A stretch of DNA of 64,000 nt. Origin: Rhodospirillaceae bacterium (GTDB taxonomy: Bacteria > Pseudomonadota > Alphaproteobacteria > Reyranellales > Reyranellaceae). The notes below the pieces were generated by a model that was not told the origin of the DNA, made no database searches, and saw nothing but the letters and a program-made list of their open reading frames with translations. Positions 25,615-35,189 of this stretch are shown in pieces. The DNA is taken from NCBI GenBank assembly GCA_009772935.1, contig WOUR01000023.1, positions 62,001 to 126,000 on the forward strand, read 5' to 3'. The first letter of the stretch is position 1, and each line of letters opens with the position of its first letter. The position numbers and the translations under genes were made by a program.

Positions 25615-26367
25615 TCAGAAGGCGCTGCCGCTCGCCGGCGCGTCTGAACGCGCTGCCGCAATCGTCTCCAGATGCTCGACCAGGTCCTCGGGATTGCTGA
25701 AGAACGGCGAGTGGCCGCTCTCCAGCCTCAGCACCTTGCACGGAGTCTCCTTCGCCATCGTCCGCTGCAGGGCGATACGGATGGCGTTGTCGTGGATGCA
25801 CTCGATGTACCAGCGCGGCACCGAGCCGAAGCGCTCCGCCGTAAGCGTCACGGGCGTCGTCGAGATGGCGAGCGGCTGCGGTCGCAGCCGCTGCATCGCC
25901 CTGTAGCGATCCTCCGGCGAGACGTCGGCATAGAACAGGCTCGGCAGCTTGTCGCGCGCGAAGGTGTAGGTCTTGCCGTCGGGGCTGACCTGTCGCGACA
26001 GCCGGAACATGGCGTCCGGTTCGAGCGAGGTCATGTCCCGGCCGCTCTTGCCCGAGGTCGGCAGCAGGGCGCAGAGATAGACCAGCGCCTTGATCTTGCG
26101 CCGCCGCGCCTCGGCGAGCTGGCTGATCGTGACGCCCCCCAGCGAGTGGCCAACCAGGATGACCTGCTCCTCCATCTTGTCGAGGAGACGGGCGAGCTTC
26201 TCGACATTGTCGGCGAGGGTGACGTTGGCCGGCGGCGTCTGGTCGTCGCCGAGACCAGGCAGGTCGGGCGCGCAGACCTTGTGCCCGGCCGCTTCCAGCA
26301 GCGGCACGACCTTTTCCCAGCACCAGCCGCCGGTGCAGGCTCCGTGGACCAGCAGAAACGTCGCCAC
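25615..26367 (-). CDS. Alpha/beta hydrolase (methylesterase/hydroxynitrile lyase-like)
   Basis: About 250 aa. LLVHGACTGGWCWEKV at the N-terminus (the oxyanion HG region), nucleophile Ser75 in GHSLGG and the His in ESGHSPFFSNPEDL identify the SABP2/EstC-like esterase group. The best start is the GTG at 26367, 3 bp after the stop of the upstream SDR, with AAAGG ahead of it; the in-frame extension upstream is antisense-like. It forms an operon with the SDR and would hydrolyse a small ester or amide. Confidence 0.85.
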   Translation of the reverse strand: MATFLLVHGACTGGWCWEKVVPLLEAAGHKVCAPDLPGLGDDQTPPANVTLADNVEKLARLLDKMEEQVILVGHSLGGVTISQLAEARRRKIKALVYLCALLPTSGKSGRDMTSLEPDAMFRLSRQVSPDGKTYTFARDKLPSLFYADVSPEDRYRAMQRLRPQPLAISTTPVTLTAERFGSVPRWYIECIHDNAIRIALQRTMAKETPCKVLRLESGHSPFFSNPEDLVEHLETIAAARSDAPASGSAF

Positions 26368-26369
26368 GC

Positions 26370-27224
26370 CTAGGCCTTTCCCACAACGGTGTGGGCGCCG
26401 GGGGCGGGCACGAAGAAGTCGGGCATCAGCGCGGCGCCGGGCGAGACCGCGTACTGGTCGAGGTCGGTGACGCCCTCGGCCGTCAGCACCTCGTCGTCGA
26501 TGAAGAAGTTGCCCGTGCAGTCGCGCGCCGGGCGGCTGAAGATCGCATGGGCAGCATCGGCCATGATTTCGGGCTTGCGGCACTGCTTCATGCCTTCATC
26601 GCCGCCCAGGATGTTCTGGATCGCGGCGGTGGCGATGGCGGTGCGCGGCCACAGGCAATTGAAGGCTATCCCCTTGTCCCTGAACTCCTCCGCCATCGAC
26701 CAGGCGAAGACCGACATGCCGTACTTGGCGAGCGTGTAGGCGGGGTGGTTGGCGAACCACTTCACGTCGAAGTCGAGCGGGGGCGACAGGTTCAGCACGT
26801 GCGGGTTGATTGCCTTCAGCAAGTGCGGGATGCACTTCTGCGAGACCATGAAGGTGCCGCGCGCATTGATCTGGTGCATCAGGTCGTAGCGCTTCATCGG
26901 CGTGACGAGCGTGCCGGTCAGGCTGATGGCGCTGGCGTTGTTCACTAGGATGTCGATGCCGCCGAACCTCGCGACCGTCTCGGCCACGGCCTTGTCTACG
27001 CTCTGCTCGTCGCGGATGTCGCAGGCGAGTGGCAGCGCCTTGCCGCCGGCCTTCTCGATCTCCTCCGCTGCGGTGAAGATCGTGCCGGGCAGGCGCGGGT
27101 CCGGCTTCACCGTCTTCGCGGCAATAGCGATGTTGGCGCCGTCGCGTGCGGCCCGCAACGCGATGGCCAGTCCGATGCCCCGGCTGCCGCCGGTCACGAA
27201 CAGGGTTTTGCTAGCCAAGCTCAT
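26370..27224 (-). CDS. SDR family oxidoreductase, HSDL2-like
   Basis: A 284-aa SDR with TGGSRGIG at residues 11-18, NNASA instead of NNAG, and YTLAKYGM as the active-site Tyr/Lys segment. The insertion after beta-2 (KTVKPDPRLPGTIFTAAEEI) and LSPPLDFDVKWFANHPAY are typical of the hydroxysteroid dehydrogenase-like protein 2 group, peroxisomal or mitochondrial in eukaryotes and of unknown substrate. The gene starts a two-gene minus operon with an esterase; its promoter shares an 81-bp gap with the divergent amidase. Confidence 0.88.
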   Translation of the reverse strand: MSLASKTLFVTGGSRGIGLAIALRAARDGANIAIAAKTVKPDPRLPGTIFTAAEEIEKAGGKALPLACDIRDEQSVDKAVAETVARFGGIDILVNNASAISLTGTLVTPMKRYDLMHQINARGTFMVSQKCIPHLLKAINPHVLNLSPPLDFDVKWFANHPAYTLAKYGMSVFAWSMAEEFRDKGIAFNCLWPRTAIATAAIQNILGGDEGMKQCRKPEIMADAAHAIFSRPARDCTGNFFIDDEVLTAEGVTDLDQYAVSPGAALMPDFFVPAPGAHTVVGKA

Positions 27225-27305
27225 GGCGTCCCCAAGAAATCTTCGGGCTCTATAGCCGGGGCAGGGTAGCGGCGGCTAGTGTCGCGGCACTCAAGGGAGG
27301 CATGC

Positions 27306-28751
27306 ATGAATCCGTGCTTCGAAACGGCGACGCGACTTGCACGCGCCATACGAAACGGGCGGCTCAGTTCGGTCGAGGCGACAAGAGCGCATCTCGATCG
27401 GATCGCGTGCGTGAACGGGCCGCTCAAGGCACTGGTGCTGGTCGACGCGGCCGGTGCCCTGAAGGCCGCGCGCGACGCCGATCGTGCGCGAGGCAGAAAG
27501 AAGCAGGACCTTCCACCTCTGCACGGCGTGCCGATCACCATCAAGGAAGCCTTCGACGTCGCCGGCCTGAACACGACTTCGAGTCATCCGCCGCTGGCCG
27601 ACAATGTCGCCCGCGAGGATGCGACCGTTGTCGCGCGGTTGCGCGCGGCCGGCGCCGTCATCCTGGGTAAGACCAATGTGCCCGAACTCTGCGCCGATTT
27701 TCAGACGGACAGCCCGATCTTCGGCACCACCGTCAATCCCTGGGACGAACGCCGCACCGCGGGCGGCTCGACGGGTGGGGGCGGGGTGGCGGTGGCAGCC
27801 CGCCTGTCGCCGCTGGAACTGGGCAGCGACATCGGTGGGTCGGTGCGCAATCCCGCGCACTACAACGGCATCTTTTCACTAAAGCCGACCGAGTGGCGCG
27901 TGCCGAGCCGCGGTCACGTGCCGGACCTTCCGGGCACGACGCGGAGCACCCGCTACATGGGCACGTTCGGGCCGCTGGCGCGCTCGGTCGACGATCTCGA
28001 CCTGGCACTGCGCGTCATCGCGGGGCCGGACGGCCATGAGACCGAGGCGGCGCCCGTGCCGTTGGCGCCGACGCCCCAGCTCACGGCCAAGGGGCTGCGC
28101 ATCGCCGTCCTGACCAGCAATCCGCTGGTGCCCGTCTCCGCCGATACGGTGGCGGTCGTCGAGGCGACGGCGAAGCTTCTCTCGAAGGCCGGCGTCCGCG
28201 TGAAGCACGCCCAGCCCGAGCATCTCGACTGGCAGCAGGGCTGGGACGACTGGTCAGACCTGTTCCAGTACATGATCGTCAATGCCCAGCCGCTCGTAGC
28301 GCGTGAGCGGCATTTCGGGAAGACCGATTCGCCCGATCCGACGGCACGATCGGTCGCGCGTGCGGCGCGTCTCGACATGGCCCAGTTCTTCGCCGTTCTC
28401 GACCGGCGCGACCGCATCGCGCGTCAGTGCGAGTCCTTCCTCGACGAGTACGACGCGTGGCTGATGCCGGTGATGCCGGACGCGGCCTTCGTTCGCCAGT
28501 CGCAGAGGCAGCCGCTGTGCATCGACGGCGCGGACCATCCCTATTTCTTTGCTGGCACCGCCTACAACTTCCTGGCCAACCTGACGGGCCAGCCGTCCAT
28601 CGTGCTGCCCTGCGGCTTCTCCAGGGACGGCCTGCCGATCGGCCTGCAACTCACCGGCAAGCGCTGGGGCGAAGCGAAGCTGTTGGGCATCGCTAAGGTA
28701 CTGGAGAAGCTCCTGCCCCCGTGTCCGGTGCCGCCTTCGTTCGCGTCGTGA
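27306..28751 (+). CDS. Amidase signature family protein
   Basis: A 481-aa amidase. The Ser-cisSer-Lys triad is present: Lys80 in PITIKEAFD, cis-Ser155 in GGSTGGGG and nucleophile Ser179 in GSDIGGSVRNPA. The second Ser of the usual GGSSGG is Thr156. The start at 27306 has GGGAGG at 27295-27300; an ATG at 27279 is less likely. Such enzymes hydrolyse amides, N-carbamoyl compounds or aryl/alkyl amides in the cytosol. It is convergent with a Bug receptor gene 9 bp away. Confidence 0.9.
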   Translation: MNPCFETATRLARAIRNGRLSSVEATRAHLDRIACVNGPLKALVLVDAAGALKAARDADRARGRKKQDLPPLHGVPITIKEAFDVAGLNTTSSHPPLADNVAREDATVVARLRAAGAVILGKTNVPELCADFQTDSPIFGTTVNPWDERRTAGGSTGGGGVAVAARLSPLELGSDIGGSVRNPAHYNGIFSLKPTEWRVPSRGHVPDLPGTTRSTRYMGTFGPLARSVDDLDLALRVIAGPDGHETEAAPVPLAPTPQLTAKGLRIAVLTSNPLVPVSADTVAVVEATAKLLSKAGVRVKHAQPEHLDWQQGWDDWSDLFQYMIVNAQPLVARERHFGKTDSPDPTARSVARAARLDMAQFFAVLDRRDRIARQCESFLDEYDAWLMPVMPDAAFVRQSQRQPLCIDGADHPYFFAGTAYNFLANLTGQPSIVLPCGFSRDGLPIGLQLTGKRWGEAKLLGIAKVLEKLLPPCPVPPSFAS

Positions 28752-28760
28752 CGGGCCGCC

Positions 28761-29732
28761 TCACTCCACCTTGACGCCCGCCCTGTCGATGATCGGCTTC
28801 CATTTGGCGAACTCCGCCTTCTGGTAGGCACCGAAGACGTCAGCCTTCATCTGCTCCGGCGTCGGGATGTCCTGGCCGAGACTCTCGAGCTTGCGGCGGA
28901 CCTCCGGGTCCTCCAGGGCCTTCACGGCGGCGGCGTTGAGCTTGTCGATGATGTCCTTGGGTGTGCCCTTGGGCGCCCACAGGCCGTGCCAGATCGCGAC
29001 CTCGATGCCGGGGAAGCCCGCCTCGGCAGTCGTCGGAATGTCCGGCGCCGCGGCAGTGCGCTGTTTGGCGGTGACCGCGTAAGCCTTGAGCTTGCCGGCG
29101 CGGATGTGCGGCAGGGAATTGGACGACTGGTCGATCATGACCTGGATCTGGTTGGCGATCAGGTCCTGCACGGCGGGACCGGTGCCGCGATAGGGCACGA
29201 GCTGGTAGTTGGTGCCGGTCACCGTGAAGAAGGCCAGCGCGCCGATATGCGAGCCCGAGCCCATACCGGCCGTGCCGCCCGAGATCTTGTCGGCATTGGC
29301 CTTCAGATAGGCGACCAGCTCCTTGAGGTCCTTGGCCGGAACCTGGTTCGAGGTGACGACCAGCAGCGGGTTGGACGGCAGGAGGGCGACCGGTGCGAGG
29401 TCGTTGATCAGGTCGTAGTTCAGGTTCTTGTAAACCGCGCCGTTGACGACGTTGGTGCCGAGATGGCCGATCCCGATCGTGTAGCCATCGGGTGCGGAGC
29501 GGGCGAGTTTGCCCATGGCGATCGATCCGGCGGCGCCGGTGACATTGTCGATGATGAACTGCTGCCCCAGTTCCTTGGCCATGCGCTCGCCGACGATGCG
29601 CGCCATCACATCGGTGGGACCGCCGGCCGCGAACGGCACGATGAGGTTGATCGGCTTGGTGGGATAGGCCTGGCCGAAGGCGGGGCCGGCAGCGGCCACC
29701 GCGAGCAAGGCGAGAGCAACTCTACGCAGCAT
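28761..29732 (-). CDS. Bug family tripartite tricarboxylate transporter substrate-binding protein
   Basis: A 323-aa receptor with a Sec signal peptide (MLRRVALALLAVAAAGPAFG, cleavage near residue 20-22), then YPTKPINLIVPFAAGGPTDV, the Bug signature, and LVPYRGTGPAVQDLIANQI with the conserved IPTTAEAGFPG stretch. It would deliver a small carboxylate to a TctAB permease. No permease gene adjoins it. The second orphan Bug protein in the window. Confidence 0.92.
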   Translation of the reverse strand: MLRRVALALLAVAAAGPAFGQAYPTKPINLIVPFAAGGPTDVMARIVGERMAKELGQQFIIDNVTGAAGSIAMGKLARSAPDGYTIGIGHLGTNVVNGAVYKNLNYDLINDLAPVALLPSNPLLVVTSNQVPAKDLKELVAYLKANADKISGGTAGMGSGSHIGALAFFTVTGTNYQLVPYRGTGPAVQDLIANQIQVMIDQSSNSLPHIRAGKLKAYAVTAKQRTAAAPDIPTTAEAGFPGIEVAIWHGLWAPKGTPKDIIDKLNAAAVKALEDPEVRRKLESLGQDIPTPEQMKADVFGAYQKAEFAKWKPIIDRAGVKVE

Positions 29733-29814
29733 GGCAATTCCTCCCAGAACTTCTCTTGTTGGGAGGAGCCTAGGGTCTTTTGCGGCGCGATGGAATTACG
29801 ATCACAAACACCAT

Positions 29815-29925
29815 CCTCATGCTGAGGAGCGCTCCGCCAGGAGCGCGTCTCGAAGCATGGGCACGCGCACCTCGCCCGTTGCCCACCCTTCGAGACGGCC
29901 GCGGTGCGGCCTCCTCAGGGTGAGG
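29815..29925. repeat. Dispersed inverted repeat (CCTCATGCTGAGGAG type)
   Basis: Outer arms CCTCATGCTGAGGAG and CTCCTCAGGGTGAGG pair with mismatches, inner arms GTCTCGAAGCATGGG and CCCACCCTTCGAGAC likewise, with a small GC hairpin in each half. The element lies between the start of the Bug-receptor gene and the stop of the biotin carboxylase gene, within a 216-bp gap otherwise without features. This type is frequent in Bradyrhizobium-like genomes. Confidence 0.7.
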
Positions 29926-29948
29926 TGGTGTGGTTGAACGAAAATGCG

Positions 29949-31811
29949 TCAACCCGCGGCGGGCTCCATCGTCACCAGCACGGTTCGGTTCGAAACCTGC
30001 TGGCCCTCCTGGACGGAGACCGCCTCGATCTTGGCGTCGAGCGCCGCCTTGAGCTGGTGCTGGATCTTCATGGCCTCCAGCACGATCAGCGTCTGGCCGC
30101 GGCTCACCTGATCGCCTGCGGCGATCTTGATGGCGACGATGCGGCCGTCCATCGGCGCGCGCAGCTTGCCGTCGCTGCCGGCTGCCGCCGTTTCCGGCGG
30201 GGCATAGGTCTTGTCGGTGAAGCGTACGGTGAGCGCGTCGAGGTCGACCACGATGTCGTCGCCGTCGATGTGGAACGGCGTGTCGACCGGTTCGGACTCG
30301 CCGACCTGTATCAGGCGCTCCTTGCCGCCTGCGGCCAGCCGGATCGGGGTCGGCTCGGGATTGGAGTTGCGCCAGCCGCGCATCGACGGCGGATATTTCT
30401 GGGCCGAAGCCTGCCACAGGAGATGGGCGGCGGCCGTCCAATGGGCTTCGCCGATTTCCGGGGCCGGAAACTGGTGCTTCACGAGAAATGACGTCGTGGC
30501 CTCTCCGGCCGCGAAGTCGGGATGCTCCAGCAGGCGGATCAGGAAATGCCGGTTGGTGGTCGGTCCGAGCACGACCGTTTCGGCAAGGGCGCGGACGAGG
30601 CGCACCCGCGCTTCCTCGCGCGTGGCGCCGTGGGCGATCACCTTGGCGATCATGGGATCGTAGTAGGGCGAGATGGCGAGCCCTTCCTTGATGCCATGGT
30701 CGATGCGGACGCCGGGGCCGGTCGCCGGACGCCACACGTCGATGCGGCCGGTCTGCGGCAGGAACCCCGCATCGGCATCCTCGGCGTACAGACGCACCTC
30801 GATGGCGTGCCCCGCGAAGGTCACCTGCTCCTGGCGCAGCGGCAGGTGCTCGCCGCGCGCGACGCGGAGCTGCCATTCGACGAGGTCCAGGCCGGTGATC
30901 GCCTCGGTAACGGGATGCTCGACCTGCAGGCGGGTGTTCATCTCCAGGAAGTAGAAGGCGCCGTCGGCGCCCAGCAGGAACTCGACCGTGCCGGCGCCGC
31001 GATAGCCGATCGCGCGGGCCGCCGCGACGGCCGCTGCACCCATGCGCTCGCGCAATGCGGTGTCGACGGCGGGCGAGAGTGCTTCCTCGATCACCTTCTG
31101 GTGGCGACGCTGCACCGAACAGTCCCGCTCGCCGAGATGGATGACGTTGCCATGGGCATCGGCGAACACCTGGATCTCGACATGGCGGGCATCGACGACG
31201 GCCTTTTCGAGGATCAGCTCGCCCGAGCCGAAGGCGCTTTCGGCCTCGGTGCGCGCGGTGCGGATCGCCTCCAGCAGCTCGCCCTCGTGTTCGACGAGGC
31301 GCATGCCGCGTCCGCCGCCGCCGGCCGCGGCCTTGACCATGACCGGCAGCCCAATCTGGCGCGCTTCGGCTTCGAGGTTGGCGTCGCTCTGGTCGGCGCC
31401 CTGGTAGCCCGGCACGCAAGGCACGCCGGCCTCGATCATGCGCCGCTTGGCGGCGGCCTTGTTGCCCATCGCCGCGATGGCCGCCGGCGGCGGGCCGATG
31501 AAGGTGAGGCCGGCCTTCTCGCAGGCCGTGGCGAAGGCTTCGTTCTCCGACAGGAAACCGTAGCCGGGATGGATCGCATCGGCGCCGCTCCTGTGCGCGG
31601 CCTCCAGGATGCGCTCGATGCTGAGATAGCTCTCGCCGACGGGCGGCGGTCCGATGCGCGCGGCCTCGTCGGCATAGGCGACGTGCGGCGCCTCCCGGTC
31701 GGCGTCGGAATACACCGCCACGGTGCGATAGCCCATCGCCCTGGCGGTGCGCATCACGCGCCAGGCGATCTCGCCGCGGTTGGCGACCAGGACCTTGGAG
31801 AAGGGCGTCAT
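29949..31811 (-). CDS. Biotin carboxylase/carrier (alpha) subunit of an acyl-CoA carboxylase, AtuF-like
   Basis: A 620-aa protein with an N-terminal biotin carboxylase (VLVANRGEIAWRV; ATP-grasp loop AAAGGGGRGMRL; FLEMNTRLQVEHPVTE), a linker, and a C-terminal biotinyl domain with LEAMKIQHQ (acceptor Lys582). It carboxylates its own biotin with ATP and bicarbonate. With the carboxyltransferase encoded in the same operon it would form a methylcrotonyl-CoA- or geranyl-CoA-type carboxylase. The start is the ATG at 31811, overlapping the hydratase stop by 4 bp; the longer frame is spurious. Last gene of the operon. Operon composition favours geranyl-CoA carboxylase (AtuF); I am not certain. Confidence 0.85.
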   Translation of the reverse strand: MTPFSKVLVANRGEIAWRVMRTARAMGYRTVAVYSDADREAPHVAYADEAARIGPPPVGESYLSIERILEAAHRSGADAIHPGYGFLSENEAFATACEKAGLTFIGPPPAAIAAMGNKAAAKRRMIEAGVPCVPGYQGADQSDANLEAEARQIGLPVMVKAAAGGGGRGMRLVEHEGELLEAIRTARTEAESAFGSGELILEKAVVDARHVEIQVFADAHGNVIHLGERDCSVQRRHQKVIEEALSPAVDTALRERMGAAAVAAARAIGYRGAGTVEFLLGADGAFYFLEMNTRLQVEHPVTEAITGLDLVEWQLRVARGEHLPLRQEQVTFAGHAIEVRLYAEDADAGFLPQTGRIDVWRPATGPGVRIDHGIKEGLAISPYYDPMIAKVIAHGATREEARVRLVRALAETVVLGPTTNRHFLIRLLEHPDFAAGEATTSFLVKHQFPAPEIGEAHWTAAAHLLWQASAQKYPPSMRGWRNSNPEPTPIRLAAGGKERLIQVGESEPVDTPFHIDGDDIVVDLDALTVRFTDKTYAPPETAAAGSDGKLRAPMDGRIVAIKIAAGDQVSRGQTLIVLEAMKIQHQLKAALDAKIEAVSVQEGQQVSNRTVLVTMEPAAG

Positions 31812-32626
31812 TCGACGGCCCAGCGGGGCGGGCGCTTCTCGGCGAAGGCGCGCAGGCCTTCGGCTGCCTCCGGCCCGCGTCGTGCCTCGGCGAACTTGTC
31901 GGCGGCGAAGTCGAGCACGGCCGACAGCGGCTCTGTCCCGACCTTCATCACCACCTGTTTGGTGAGCGCATTGGCGATGGGGGCGCACTTGTCGATCTGC
32001 TTCAGAACTTCCTCGAGCTTGGCGTCGAGGGCGGCGGAGTCGGCAACCAGATAGTGGGCGATGCCGAGCCGTAGTGCCTCCGGTCCCTTGAAGCGCGCCG
32101 CCGTGAGGGCGAGGTGCCGCGTCTGCGGCACGCCGATGCGCTGGGCAACGAAGGGCGCGATCTGGGCCGGCACGATGCCGATGGCCGTCTCGGTCATCGC
32201 GAAGCCCGCGCCCTCGGTGCAGATCGCCACGTCGGAGACGCAGAGGATGCCGAAACCGCCCGCAATGGCGTAACCCTCGACCGCCGCCACGACCACCTGG
32301 GGTGTGCCGTTCAGCATTTCGAGGAAGGCGCCGAACTGGCGGTTCCAGACTGCGATCGGGTCCTTCTCGCCGGGCTTGGGCCTGTCGGTGAAGCTCTGCT
32401 CCATGTTTTTCAGGTCGGCGCCGGCACAGAATGTGCCGCCCGCGCCGCGCAGGATCACGACCTTGATGTCGCGGCGGTCCTTCAGGATCGCGAACACCGA
32501 CTTGAGCTCGCCGATCAGGGTCGGGTTCAGCGCGTTCTTCACCTCGGGCCGGTTGAGCGTCACGTAGAGACGCGACCGCTCGCGGCGAAGGATGAGGGCT
32601 TCGTACTTGTCGGCGAATTCAGTCAT
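31808..32626 (-). CDS. Enoyl-CoA hydratase family protein, AtuE/LiuC-like
   Basis: A 272-aa crotonase. Oxyanion-hole segments are GTFCAGADL (65-72) and the stretch around GYAIAGGFG (118-126). Of the two catalytic glutamates of standard hydratases, the first position is Gly126 or its neighbour and only Glu146 (MTETAIGIVP) is kept. Isohexenylglutaconyl-CoA or methylglutaconyl-CoA hydratases are the expected functions in this setting, adding water after the carboxylation step. Overlaps the biotin carboxylase gene; preceded by a 72-bp dispersed palindrome. Confidence 0.82.
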   Translation of the reverse strand: MTEFADKYEALILRRERSRLYVTLNRPEVKNALNPTLIGELKSVFAILKDRRDIKVVILRGAGGTFCAGADLKNMEQSFTDRPKPGEKDPIAVWNRQFGAFLEMLNGTPQVVVAAVEGYAIAGGFGILCVSDVAICTEGAGFAMTETAIGIVPAQIAPFVAQRIGVPQTRHLALTAARFKGPEALRLGIAHYLVADSAALDAKLEEVLKQIDKCAPIANALTKQVVMKVGTEPLSAVLDFAADKFAEARRGPEAAEGLRAFAEKRPPRWAVE

Positions 32627-32638
32627 GACTCAAGCTCC

Positions 32639-32710
32639 GTGTCATCCCGAGCGTAGCGAGGGATCCTTGATCGGTGTCGCCAAGATCCCTCGCTGCGCTC
32701 GGGATGACAC
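32639..32710. repeat. Dispersed palindrome (GTGTCATCCCGAGCG type), copy in operon
   Basis: Arms GTGTCATCCCGAGCGTAGCG.. and ..CGCTGCGCTCGGGATGACAC are almost exact complements around a short loop. It lies in the 95-bp gap between an acyl-CoA dehydrogenase gene and the hydratase gene of the same transcript, so the mRNA would fold into a long GC hairpin there. A near-identical copy is at 35093-35168. Confidence 0.85.
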
Positions 32711-32721
32711 CGTCTTCTTCA

Positions 32722-33882
32722 TTATCGGCTTTCCAAGCGCGGCAACGTGCCCATGTGCTTGGAGATGATCTGCAGCATCACTTCGTCGGCGCCGCCTCCG
32801 ATCGAGGCGAGGCGCGAATCGCGGAAGGCGCGGGCGGTCGGCGATTCCCAGAGATAGCCGGCGCCGCCCCAGTATTGCAGGCAACCGTCGGTCACCAGGC
32901 GCACCATGCGACCGGCCTTCAGCTTGGCCATGGAGGCCAGCATCGTGACGTCGGCGCCGTCGAGATAGTCCTCGCAGGCCCGGTAGCAGAGCGAGCGCAC
33001 CAGTTCGATCTCGGTACGCAGCTCCGCGAGCTTGAAATGGATCACCTGGTTGTCGAGCAAGGGGCGGCCGAACACCTTGCGCTCGCGGGTGTATTCGATC
33101 GTCTGGTCAATCAGCCGTTCCATGCCGACCACGGCGCTGATCGCGCCCCACAGCCGCTCCTCCTGGAATTGCTGCATCTGGTAGACGAAGCCCATGCCTT
33201 CCTGACCGATCAGGTTGCGCACCGGCACCTTCACCTCGTCGAGGAAGATCTGGGCGGTGTCGGAGGAGCGCATGCCGAGCTTGTCGAGCTGCTTCACGAT
33301 CTGCACGCCCCTGGTCTTCATCGGCAGGCAGATCAGCGACTTGTTCTTGTGGATCGGTCCCTCGCCCGTGCTGGCCAGCAGGCACATCCAGTCGGCCTGG
33401 GTGCCGTTGGTCGTCCACATCTTGCCGCCATTGACCACCCAGTCGCCGCCGATCCGCCGGGCGGTCGTCTTGATCGAGGCGACGTCGGAGCCGGCGCCGA
33501 CCTCGGAGACGCCGAGGCAGGCGACATAGTCGCCGGCGATCGAGGGCGCGAGGAATTCCCGGCGCAGCTCGTCGCTGCCGTGGCGGGCCAGCGCCGGTGT
33601 CGCCATGTCCGTCTGAACGCCGATCGCCATCGGGACCGAGCCGCACTGGATGTGGCCGAGCTCCTCGGCCATCACCATGGCGTAGGAATAGTCGAGGCCC
33701 ATGCCGCCGTACTCGGCCGGCTTGTTGATGCCCAGCAGGCCGGCGTCGCCCAGCTTCTTGAAGACCTCGTGCGCGGGGAAGATGCCGTCCTCTTCCCACT
33801 GGTCGACATGCGGATTGATGTCCCGGTCGATGATTGCCCGCAGGGTGCGGCGGATCTCGTCATGCTCCTGGCTGAACTGCAT
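32722..33882 (-). CDS. Acyl-CoA dehydrogenase, citronellyl-CoA dehydrogenase-like (copy 2)
   Basis: A 386-aa FAD enzyme with the family stretches KMWTTNGTQADWMCLLAS and YTRERKVFGRPL and a final GGGADEVML. The canonical catalytic Glu near the C-terminus (YEGT in MCAD) is replaced by glycine (GGG, ~362-364). Glu242 in QEERLW sits where isovaleryl-CoA and long-chain dehydrogenases carry their base in helix G. This fits a branched or bulky substrate, as in AtuD. It shares its exact length, and most residues, with the upstream copy and ends 9 bp downstream of it. Product goes to the carboxylase. Confidence 0.88.
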   Translation of the reverse strand: MQFSQEHDEIRRTLRAIIDRDINPHVDQWEEDGIFPAHEVFKKLGDAGLLGINKPAEYGGMGLDYSYAMVMAEELGHIQCGSVPMAIGVQTDMATPALARHGSDELRREFLAPSIAGDYVACLGVSEVGAGSDVASIKTTARRIGGDWVVNGGKMWTTNGTQADWMCLLASTGEGPIHKNKSLICLPMKTRGVQIVKQLDKLGMRSSDTAQIFLDEVKVPVRNLIGQEGMGFVYQMQQFQEERLWGAISAVVGMERLIDQTIEYTRERKVFGRPLLDNQVIHFKLAELRTEIELVRSLCYRACEDYLDGADVTMLASMAKLKAGRMVRLVTDGCLQYWGGAGYLWESPTARAFRDSRLASIGGGADEVMLQIISKHMGTLPRLESR

Positions 33883-33891
33883 GGCAGGCTC

Positions 33892-35052
<1,161 letters not shown>

Positions 35053-35092
35053 CGGGACGACTCCTTGCGCACAGTCATGCGATCTATTTCCC

Positions 35093-35168
35093 GTGTCATC
35101 CCGAGCGCAGCGAGGGATCCTTGTTGGGCGGTGTTGTTAAGGATCCCTCGCTGCGCTCGGGATGACAC
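35093..35168. repeat. Dispersed palindrome (GTGTCATCCCGAGCG type), second copy in operon
   Basis: Perfectly paired arms GTGTCATCCCGAGCGCAGCG.. and ..CGCTGCGCTCGGGATGACAC flank a 20-bp loop region. It lies between the carboxyltransferase gene and the first acyl-CoA dehydrogenase gene of the operon. Confidence 0.88.
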
Positions 35169-35189
35169 GGATACGGATGCACTCATCCC

